5,667 nt of DNA, taken from Clostridia bacterium (lineage in GTDB: Bacteria; Bacillota_A; Clostridia; Christensenellales; UBA1242). The notes below the pieces were generated by a model that saw only the letters and a program-made list of their open reading frames with translations, was not told where the DNA came from and made no database searches. Shown here one piece after another: positions 1 through 4,611 of the stretch. The position numbers and the translations under genes are program-made. Numbering within the stretch: the first letter of the stretch is position 1; each line of letters starts with the position of its first letter. The stretch is taken from assembly GCA_017938565.1 (NCBI GenBank), contig JAGBBI010000136.1, positions 1 through 5,667 on the forward strand, read 5' to 3'.

Positions 1-35
1 GTTTTATTCAATTTGTCTTGTGTGGTTTTTGCCAT
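1..35 (-). CDS. 5' end of a minus-strand gene, possibly lexA (partial)
   Basis: An ATG read on the minus strand at 35-33 follows a GAGGG ribosome site (45-41) with 5-nt spacing and runs open to the window edge, giving MAKTTQDKLNK plus the first two bases (AC, Thr) of codon 12. A near-consensus promoter lies just upstream, so a gene start is well supported. Its identity is not. Residues L-N-K-T would fit the L-T-x-x-Q opening of LexA winged-helix domains, a LexA/DinR-like box lies upstream, and I recall (unverified) XerC/D-type recombinase genes near lexA in clostridia. The next codon should be Gln if this is LexA. Confidence applies to a gene starting here; the lexA assignment is much weaker, about 0.3. 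Confidence 0.6.
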   Translation of the reverse strand, partial: MAKTTQDKLNK

Positions 36-52
36 ATAATCCCTCAAAAAAA

Positions 53-85
53 GTAGTATAATGATTGCGAATTTCATTATACTAC
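53..85. promoter_or_regulatory. 12-bp inverted repeat over -10/start site (probable operator)
   Basis: GTAGTATAATGA (53-64) and TCATTATACTAC (74-85) are perfect 12-bp inverted arms around a 9-nt centre. The right arm contains the leftward promoter's TATAAT and the centre covers its predicted start site, so the natural reading is a repressor operator. A minus-strand T-run follows (52-46), so as RNA the dyad could also be a terminator for transcripts entering from the right. The predicted start at 69 would exclude half the hairpin from this gene's own mRNA, which favours operator. I cannot name the binding protein. Confidence 0.6.
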
Positions 86-104
86 AAGAAAATCAAAAAT
101 GCAA
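76..104 (-). promoter_or_regulatory. Promoter of the leftward off-edge gene
   Basis: On the minus strand, TTGCAT (104-99) is followed by a 17-bp spacer and a perfect TATAAT (81-76). This predicts a transcript start near 69 and a leader of about 34 nt before the ATG at 35. The -10 lies inside the right arm of the inverted repeat at 53-85, and the -35 abuts the LexA-like box, so both elements could control it. Confidence 0.7.
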
Positions 105-115
105 AACATTTGTTC
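104..115. promoter_or_regulatory. Candidate LexA/DinR (SOS) box
   Basis: On the minus strand the bases read GAACAAATGTTT, matching the core GAAC-RNRY-GTTY of the Gram-positive DinR/LexA box. The outer bases of the full consensus (C on each side) are T here. It overlaps the first base of the leftward -35 and sits between two divergent promoters, a position from which it could repress either. One box in AT-rich DNA can arise by chance, so this is tentative. Confidence 0.4.
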
Positions 116-147
116 AAACTTTTAAAACAAATTTTTGATTAAACTTA

Positions 148-176
148 TTGTACACAATTTAAAAGTGTGTTATAAT
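148..176 (+). promoter_or_regulatory. Promoter of the Cys/His-rich protein gene
   Basis: TTGTAC (148-153), a 17-bp spacer and TATAAT (171-176) preceded by TGT (168-170), an extended -10. The predicted start near 183 leaves a leader of about 19 nt carrying AAGGAG (188-193). The -35 lies within a small dyad, ATTGT-AC-ACAAT (147-158), which could be an operator half-turn. Confidence 0.75.
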
Positions 177-201
177 ATTTAAGTAATAAGGAGTTGTATA
201 A

Positions 202-534
202 ATGGAAGAGAAACATCATCATAATTGTGATTGTCATACACATACAAGTTTATCACATCAACATTGCAGTTGCAATTCTGACAGCAATAAAATAAATAGA
301 AACGAAACCAAAAACGCTAAACTTAGCAAATATAAGGATTTTGAATTCGATGATAATAATGATTTCAGTTGTGATTTAGACCCAACTAAAATTTGTGATA
401 ATTGCGGAAAGTGTTTAGATGCATTTAATACAGATAAAGATGGATATGTGCATATACAAATTGATAAAATCGAAAAAGGCAACAGCACACTTCACGACCT
501 TTACAAAATGTATGGGCTTGACGATAACGACTAG
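202..534 (+). CDS. Small Cys/His-rich, probable metal-binding protein
   Basis: A 110-aa protein starting at ATG 202, with AAGGAG 8 nt upstream. Three parts are visible. Residues 5-24 hold seven His and four Cys in a mirror-symmetric order, C9-x-C11-H12-x-H14, four residues, H19-x-H21-C22-x-C24, preceded by HHH. Residues 25-60 are polar and acidic, probably disordered. Residues 57-92 hold C57 and a C65-x2-C68-x2-C71 cluster followed by a Tyr/Ile/Asp pattern that I associate with small uncharacterised clostridial proteins (CDNCGKC type). There is no signal peptide or membrane segment, so it is probably cytosolic. Binding of zinc, nickel, copper or iron is inferred from residue content; storage, chaperone or sensor roles are all possible. 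It has its own promoter, is divergent from the off-edge gene, and its stop overlaps the recombinase stop. Confidence 0.85.
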   Translation: MEEKHHHNCDCHTHTSLSHQHCSCNSDSNKINRNETKNAKLSKYKDFEFDDNNDFSCDLDPTKICDNCGKCLDAFNTDKDGYVHIQIDKIEKGNSTLHDLYKMYGLDDND

Positions 535-1565
535 TCTCTTAATTTAACTTTATTTGCGACATTTTTACGCAAATCTTCGGATATCGCAGCATAATGTTTT
601 TTTGTTGTGGTCACGTCTTTATGTCCTAAAACGTCTGCAACGATATAAATATCTTGCGTTTCACGGTACAATTCAGTACCATATGTACTCCTCAATTTAT
701 GGGGAGTAATTTTTTTTAGTGGAGTAGTGGCACTAGCGTATTTTTTTACAAGAAGTTGAACGGTTCTAACATTAATTCGTCGATTTTGAAGAGATAAAAA
801 TACAGCGTTCTCATTGCGTGCTTGTTTATTTTTGTTTCGCACTACAAGATAGGATAGTAAGGATTCTCTAACCTCATCTCCAAAATATACTATTTCTTGA
901 TTGCCACCTTTTCGTGTTATTTTTATTCCATTCACATCGAAATCAACATCTTCAAGGTTTAGTCCTACGCATTCAGACACACGAATCCCAGTACCAAGCA
1001 TTAAAGTTATGATTGCTACATCTCGCTCTTTGGTGTATTGATGAAAGGCTTTTTCTCGGTCGGTAAGAGATGACCCAGCTTCGGTTATTGTTATAAGTTT
1101 TGCAATTTCATCGGCTTCAAGTTTTATAATTGGCTTTTCGTGTAACTTAGGCATTTTGACCTTCTGGGTTACATTTTCGTTAATAAATCCTTTGTTGTAA
1201 AAGTAAGAAAAGAAGGTCTTAATAGTTGAAAGCTTTCTTGATTTCCCTTGGTCTCCATTTGAATATTCTTTATTATCATACGAGTAATGTGATAAATAAC
1301 TTAAGAAATTCTCTATTGTCTGAGCAGAAATTTTGTTTAAATCTTCGGGGTGAAGTTGGCGTAAATCTTTATCAAACAAGTCGGTCTCAGTCATAAGATA
1401 TTCAAAAAAAACCCTCAAATCATAGGCGTAATTAAGCCTTGTGAGTGGGGAAGTAGATTGCTCAACACCGACGAAAAACATATCGGAAAAAGTTGGCAAT
1501 TCTTTTAAAACTTCACGAGTTTTTAATATGCAATTATTTGCACGAGCTTCAAAATAATTTTTCAT
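531..1565 (-). CDS. Tyrosine recombinase/integrase, XerS-like
   Basis: A complete 344-aa tyrosine recombinase. Residues about 26-135 form the SAM-like core-binding domain and about 148-335 the catalytic domain. The full active-site set is visible: R195 (GTGIRVSE), K219 (TRKGG), H289 and R292 (HKLR), H315 (LGHKD) and Y325. Length above the roughly 300 aa of XerC/XerD, and extra residues before the ERDVAIITLMLGTG stretch, resemble single-recombinase XerS proteins, though similar integrases also occur on mobile elements. Expected activity is cutting and rejoining DNA through a 3'-phosphotyrosine. The ATG at 1565 is forced because an in-frame TAA lies two codons upstream. An AAAGGAG is 18 nt away, too far for normal use; see the promoter. 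It converges with the Cys/His gene and shares CTAG at 531-534. Chromosome-dimer resolution versus element integration cannot be decided here. Confidence 0.93.
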   Translation of the reverse strand: MKNYFEARANNCILKTREVLKELPTFSDMFFVGVEQSTSPLTRLNYAYDLRVFFEYLMTETDLFDKDLRQLHPEDLNKISAQTIENFLSYLSHYSYDNKEYSNGDQGKSRKLSTIKTFFSYFYNKGFINENVTQKVKMPKLHEKPIIKLEADEIAKLITITEAGSSLTDREKAFHQYTKERDVAIITLMLGTGIRVSECVGLNLEDVDFDVNGIKITRKGGNQEIVYFGDEVRESLLSYLVVRNKNKQARNENAVFLSLQNRRINVRTVQLLVKKYASATTPLKKITPHKLRSTYGTELYRETQDIYIVADVLGHKDVTTTKKHYAAISEDLRKNVANKVKLRD

Positions 1566-1571
1566 AGTTTA

Positions 1572-1600
1572 ATTATAATATTTCTCCTTTTAATTTGCAA
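1572..1600 (-). promoter_or_regulatory. Recombinase promoter, predicted leaderless
   Basis: Minus-strand TTGCAA (1600-1595), a 17-bp spacer and perfect TATAAT (1577-1572), followed by six bases and then the ATG at 1565. Usual -10 to start spacing puts +1 on the A of the start codon. The only SD-like sequence, AAAGGAG, lies inside the promoter spacer and would not be transcribed from this site. An upstream start site would include it, but with 18-nt spacing. Confidence 0.65.
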
Positions 1601-1618
1601 ATGATTTTAAAACTTTTC

Positions 1619-1639
1619 GCAAAATACTTTTTATTTTGC
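1619..1639. repeat. 8-bp inverted repeat upstream of the recombinase promoter
   Basis: GCAAAATA (1619-1626) and TATTTTGC (1632-1639) form perfect arms around a 5-nt loop, 19 bp upstream of the recombinase -35. Neither side has the T-run of a terminator, so an operator or chance AT-rich dyad is more likely. It overlaps one copy of the recurring TTCGCAA motif (1616-1622). Confidence 0.4.
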
Positions 1640-1777
1640 CTTCATATATTCAGTAAGATATGATGTATTTTAATTAGCGTTAGGGCTTTAAGTTTATTTG
1701 GATAAAGATTTGATAAGAAGTTACGGAGAATACCTTACAGTTTAGACACCGCAATATGTAATGTTTTGGCATAATCT

Positions 1778-1794
1778 GTCTAATTTAATTAGAC
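1778..1794. promoter_or_regulatory. Perfect palindrome, possible operator
   Basis: GTCTAATT (1778-1785), a single T, and AATTAGAC (1787-1794) are perfect inverted arms with a one-base centre, typical of a dimeric repressor site. It lies 31 bp upstream of the ATG of the interrupted frame at 1826. A clear -35/-10 pair for that frame is not visible; TAAAAT (1797-1802) is the closest -10-like sequence. Confidence 0.45.
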
Positions 1795-1825
1795 GATAAA
1801 ATAAGGCATTTTTGTGGAGGAATAT

Positions 1826-1990
1826 ATGACAGACAAGTTGCCTATATTTAGGCGAGTTCAGACAGAATTGACCTAAAAAGTCTCTAGTAATTTTATTCAA
1901 ATTTCTTATACGTATGAGACAAAAATCCTTATAAACTTCAATGAGTTACTATATGAATTTAATCAGTATTTGAAGAAATTAGTTGTATGA
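1826..1990 (+). pseudogene. SD-led small reading frame with one in-frame stop (possible broken gene)
   Basis: ATG 1826 follows a strong GGAGG (1816-1820) with 5-nt spacing and encodes MTDKLPIFRRVQTELT, then TAA (1874-1876). The same frame continues 37 codons to TGA (1988-1990), reading KVSSNFIQISYTYETKILIN and on to YLKKLVV, a composition with aromatic residues and a helical end that looks protein-like. A total of 54 sense codons with a single stop suggests a small gene killed by a nonsense mutation. Alternatives are a genuine 16-aa peptide or leader, or chance. At this base composition I estimate a 37-codon open run arises by chance a few percent of the time. No family recognised. Confidence 0.3.
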
Positions 1991-2340
1991 TAATTCAAGT
2001 AGAAATTCGTAGAAAATCAATAAAATCCTAAAGCGATAAAAAGAGGTCAAATTTAATAAATTTTGGAAATAATATATAAAAGCTTGATAAATTATGAAAA
2101 AACGCTAAAATTTTGATAAATTTTTCGTTATAATTTCGTAAAATCTGCATTTTGCGAATACTTTGAAAGTGTCGAAGTTTAGCCTTTTTTGCTTTGGTTG
2201 TCGTACACTGCCCTATGTTTTTACTTCGGCTTAACAATTCTAAAAGTTCTACGAATAACATCTTCTACCCTGCCCCACTAAAAAATTTTTTAAATTTGGA
2301 ATAATTTCACAATTATGACAAAATTATTTGATTATTTAAT

Positions 2341-2358
2341 TTAGTTTTGATAAACTAA
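2341..2358. promoter_or_regulatory. 7-bp inverted repeat in the promoter region of the membrane gene
   Basis: TTAGTTT (2341-2347), TGAT, AAACTAA (2352-2358) are perfect arms. They sit 31-48 bp before the ATG at 2390 and overlap the best promoter I can propose there: TTGATT (2328-2333), 17 bp, TAAACT (2351-2356), only four of six at the -10. A regulator binding here would cover the -10. Confidence 0.35.
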
Positions 2359-2389
2359 TATAAGTCAATACAAATTTAAAGGAACTCTT

Positions 2390-2785
2390 ATGAATTATAA
2401 AGATAAACTAAAAACTCAACTTAGAATTAAACAAACCATTCTTTTCTTTTGTGGTGCAGGTATAATTGGCAGTGTAATTTTATTGCTGGTATTTTTAAAT
2501 CAACAAAAGATGGAATATGTTAAGTACTTGATAATTGTCTCAGTAGTATGCCTAATCATAATTCGCCCCGTTTCAAAAGTGGTGAAGAAAGATAAGGAGC
2601 AACTTAAAATTTACGAAGATAAAGAAAAGGCTGAAAAAAAAGCTCGTTATAGTGGGAAAAACCCTACAAACAAATTCAATCTTGGGTTAAATCGAACAAA
2701 TGCACTTCTTGGCGGTTCAACAACTAATGAACAAGAGGAGAAAAAAGAAAAAGATCCAATAGGGCGTTTTAAATATAAAAAGTAG
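2390..2785 (+). CDS. Two-helix membrane protein, function unknown
   Basis: A 131-aa protein starting at ATG 2390, with AAAGGA (2378-2383) 6 nt upstream. The Lys-rich first 15 residues precede a hydrophobic helix at about 16-36. A short polar loop (37-44) and a second helix (about 46-60) follow, so by the positive-inside rule both ends should be cytoplasmic and only a few residues outside. Residues 62-86 are a highly charged Lys/Glu helix, possibly coiled coil. Residues 87-131 are polar, low in complexity and end in a basic GRFKYKK. No catalytic motif and no family recognised. It is monocistronic: a terminator follows, and the next gene converges on it. A small scaffold or membrane anchor is possible, but this is not shown by sequence. 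Confidence 0.8.
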   Translation: MNYKDKLKTQLRIKQTILFFCGAGIIGSVILLLVFLNQQKMEYVKYLIIVSVVCLIIIRPVSKVVKKDKEQLKIYEDKEKAEKKARYSGKNPTNKFNLGLNRTNALLGGSTTNEQEEKKEKDPIGRFKYKK

Positions 2786-2793
2786 AAATAAAA

Positions 2794-2826
2794 AAGGGAG
2801 AGGTTTTCACTTCTCTCTTTTGATTT
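2794..2826. terminator. Rho-independent terminator between convergent genes
   Basis: Nine bases after the stop at 2785, a purine-rich arm (2795-2804, AAGGGAGAGG) pairs with CTCTCTTTT (2812-2820) through a GAGAG/CTCTC core plus G-U and A-U pairs, then runs into TTTTGATTT. On the minus strand the same core, as a shorter 5-bp stem, is followed by six T after CC, so it may also weakly end the ATP-grasp transcript, whose stop is at 2864. Confidence 0.55.
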
Positions 2827-2863
2827 ATAATTTGAAAAGTATCAATTAAAGGTTGTTACACAG

Positions 2864-3739
2864 TTAAATTAAAAGTCGTACTGCTTTTTCATATAAACGA
2901 ATGACTCTAAATTGGTTGGCGGTATCGTTTAATAAAAGATCGGCATTCAAAGATGTATCTATGCTTTGAATAAAGTATTGCCCGTCTTGTTTGTAAATAT
3001 CTATTGTACCAGTTGTCATACCAAGGACCCTTGACGCACTGAGAGAAAGCGTGGAGAGTTTTTTAATGATTTCATTATCGTCGACCACTTTAATTTTAGA
3101 GTCGGTTGCTTTAATTTGCCAACTTGTGTTTAAAACCTCACCACGTTCAAGCACTTTATTTAAGTCAATATTTTCATCATAGGTCGTAATATTTGCCAAG
3201 CTTAGCAGTTCCCAAATTGCGCTTATACCATCTCCAATAATCTGAGGCTTTGAATACTCTACTATCAATTCAGCAATGCCACCTACTATAAATACGCTAT
3301 AAAAATGCTCATATTTGATGTATTGATTTACTAAGACAGTATCAAATTTATGCTTTGTGTTTACAAATTGCTCCAATTCATTTTTGCCAGAAATTTTTGT
3401 AATGAATTTATCACGTCTGTAGTTACTTTTTAATATTAATTCTCCATACTTCTCAAGCATTGGTTCTAAGTCTGCTAAAAGTCGGCTTCTACTGGTAAAG
3501 GCAATCTCATAGTTTTCATCACACAATATACCCGCTTTTTTTAACAGTTTGCATTTAAGACTTCTGTCATCACAAATTCGGGCTGTTGTGTCGCTGTTTA
3601 ATGGGAAAAAGTGGTCGTAGACTGCAACGCTTTGCCCTTCCCTATTTATAAGTTGAATTAGTTTCCCATTGTCATACGTAATATATTTCCAACCACAATC
3701 TGTCGCAATGAGCTTTAGACAATCATTAATTGTTTTCAT
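2864..3739 (-). CDS. ATP-grasp-fold protein, possibly catalytically altered
   Basis: A 291-aa protein whose order of motifs follows the ATP-grasp fold of cyanophycin synthetase and GshAB-type C-N ligases. CDDRSLKCKLLKKAGI (56-71) matches the entry helix. LILK (K104) matches the ATP-binding lysine strand. VNQYIKYEHFYSVFIVGG (137-154) matches the linker and strand, and QIIGDGISAIWELL (166-179) is the typical GDG region. GTIDIYK (244-250) and FIQSIDTS (256-263) match the metal-binding strands. By eye, several usual residues are replaced: the Arg after the linker by S148, and the Glu-x-Asn metal pair by S259-x-D261. It has no Mur-ligase or amidoligase partner domain and is about the length of an ATP-grasp domain alone. 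Ligase activity is therefore uncertain; substrate unknown. Start ATG 3739 follows GGTGGTG. The gene is divergent from the regulator at 3928. Confidence 0.7.
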   Translation of the reverse strand: MKTINDCLKLIATDCGWKYITYDNGKLIQLINREGQSVAVYDHFFPLNSDTTARICDDRSLKCKLLKKAGILCDENYEIAFTSRSRLLADLEPMLEKYGELILKSNYRRDKFITKISGKNELEQFVNTKHKFDTVLVNQYIKYEHFYSVFIVGGIAELIVEYSKPQIIGDGISAIWELLSLANITTYDENIDLNKVLERGEVLNTSWQIKATDSKIKVVDDNEIIKKLSTLSLSASRVLGMTTGTIDIYKQDGQYFIQSIDTSLNADLLLNDTANQFRVIRLYEKAVRLLI

Positions 3740-3760
3740 TTTATCACCACCAATACCTTA

Positions 3761-3790
3761 ATTGTACCACTATATTATTTCTAAAATCAA
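3761..3790 (-). promoter_or_regulatory. Promoter of the ATP-grasp gene
   Basis: Minus-strand TTGATT (3790-3785), 18-bp spacer, TACAAT (3766-3761). The start site would be near 3754, giving a leader of about 15 nt containing GGTGGTG before the ATG at 3739. Confidence 0.5.
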
Positions 3791-3849
3791 TTTTATTTTA
3801 ATTATTTCGCAAAGTTTACTAACTAATCTCAATTTTATATTTAAAAAGT

Positions 3850-3866
3850 TTTACAAAAATTTTACA
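3850..3866 (+). promoter_or_regulatory. Paired TTTACA half-sites (OmpR/PhoB-type binding site)
   Basis: TTTACA (3850-3855), five bases, TTTACA (3861-3866) give two half-sites 11 bp apart, one helical turn. The identity extends to TTTTACAA on both sides (3849-3856 and 3860-3867). This is the geometry of tandem OmpR/PhoB-family sites, and it matches the TT(A/T/C)ACA-N5 pattern of Bacillus PhoP boxes. It lies 62 bp before the regulator ATG. The downstream promoter has only AT-rich -10 candidates (TATTAT 3899-3904, TATATT 3904-3909) and no good -35, as expected for an activated promoter. Confidence 0.5.
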
Positions 3867-3927
3867 ATTAAATGATTAAACTTTGATAACAAATATGATA
3901 TTATATATTTACGTACGGAGGCTTATA

Positions 3928-4611
3928 ATGGCAAAAATTTTAATAGTTGAAGACGAAAAAGAATTAAACAAGTCAATATGTTGTTATTTTGAACAAAACG
4001 GCTTTGATGTTAAAGGCTGTTTTAACGGAGCAGATGCTTTAAGCGAACTGGAAAACGGTAATTATCAATTGGTCATAAGCGATATAATGATGCCAATTAT
4101 GGATGGATTTAGCTTTGTCGAAAAATTAAGAGAAAGAGATTTACTAATCCCTATTATTTTTATGACAGCAAGAGATGATAAATTCTCAAAGCAATTAGGC
4201 TATAAAATTGGTGTTGACGATTATGTGGTAAAGCCTTTTGATTTAGATGAATTAATTTTGAAAGTTGGTGCACTTTTAAGACGAGCAAATATAAACAACA
4301 CGCAAATAATTGTTGTTGGAAATTTGACGCTGGATAATATTGAACATAGTGCATATTTAAACGGCGAAGAACTGCAACTTACAGTCAGAGAATTTGACTT
4401 GCTATACAAATTTCTATCGTTTCCTAAAAAGACATTTACAAGGTCAAGTTTGATGGAAGAATTTTGGGATTATGATTCTTCAGCAACATCAAGAACTGTG
4501 GATGTATATATGGCGAAACTAAGAGATAAAACCAGTAAATGCGACGGCTTTGAAATTGTAACCGTACACGGTCTTGGTTATAAGGCGGTGCTAAAAAATG
4601 AAAACAACTAA
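3928..4611 (+). CDS. OmpR-family response regulator
   Basis: A 227-aa two-component response regulator. The receiver domain (1-117) has the acidic pair E8/D9, phosphoacceptor D52 (SDIMMP), T80 and K102 (VKPF). The winged-helix DNA-binding domain (about 128-223) has the LTVREFDLLYKFLS helix, the SRTVDVYMAKLRDK recognition helix and the VTVHGLGYKA hairpin. The start is ATG 3928, served by CGGAGG (3916-3921) with 6-nt spacing. The open frame extends upstream to a TTG at 3883, but those 15 codons lack a ribosome site and do not match the family, whose members begin with M-x-K-I-L-I-V-E-D. The DNA-binding domain resembles clostridial SaeR/PhoP-like regulators; the exact regulon cannot be told. It is phosphorylated presumably by the kinase encoded immediately downstream. 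Confidence 0.95.
   Translation: MAKILIVEDEKELNKSICCYFEQNGFDVKGCFNGADALSELENGNYQLVISDIMMPIMDGFSFVEKLRERDLLIPIIFMTARDDKFSKQLGYKIGVDDYVVKPFDLDELILKVGALLRRANINNTQIIVVGNLTLDNIEHSAYLNGEELQLTVREFDLLYKFLSFPKKTFTRSSLMEEFWDYDSSATSRTVDVYMAKLRDKTSKCDGFEIVTVHGLGYKAVLKNENN

Larger units (their letters stand above)
1566..2389. other. 824-bp region without an intact convincing gene
   Basis: Apart from the recombinase promoter at its left end, this stretch has stops in all frames at short intervals. It holds the dyad at 1619-1639, a perfect palindrome at 1778-1794, an SD-led reading frame with one internal stop (1826-1990), two direct copies of TTGATAAATT (2084-2093 and 2113-2122), a dif-like imperfect dyad (2120-2144) and a 7-bp-arm dyad (2341-2358) before the next gene. 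By my count 2161-2280 is about 39% G+C against about 20% for 2041-2160. A 77-codon minus-strand frame (2261-2028) exists, but has only a weak AGGG upstream and no recognisable domain. The region could be a decayed insertion, an unrecognised RNA locus or regulatory DNA. Confidence 0.6.

Noticed and set aside
94..137. ATTTGTT/AACAAAT inverted arms with flanking CAAAA/TTTTG between the divergent promoters
   Set aside because: AT-rich arms of low complexity with an 11-nt loop and an asymmetric bulge; too easily produced by chance in this composition.
427..462. EF-hand-like loop in the Cys/His protein (N76-T-D-K-D-G)
   Set aside because: The twelfth loop position is Ile rather than Glu/Asp and the flanking helices are not evident, so calcium binding is not supported.
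258..488. Minus-strand 76-codon frame across the Cys/His gene
   Set aside because: Antisense shadow of a well-supported gene; no ribosome site or promoter.
757..767. GAAC and GTTC half-sites near each other inside the recombinase gene
   Set aside because: They are separated by one base rather than four and lie within coding DNA, so this is not a LexA box.
2028..2261. 77-codon minus-strand open frame
   Set aside because: Only a weak AGGG upstream, no recognisable domain, and the second half is Phe/Ile/Leu-rich translation of very AT-rich DNA. Kept only as part of the spacer description.
3883..3927. TTG start giving a 15-residue extension of the response regulator
   Set aside because: No ribosome site, no match to the family N-terminus, and the CGGAGG at 3916 clearly serves the ATG at 3928.
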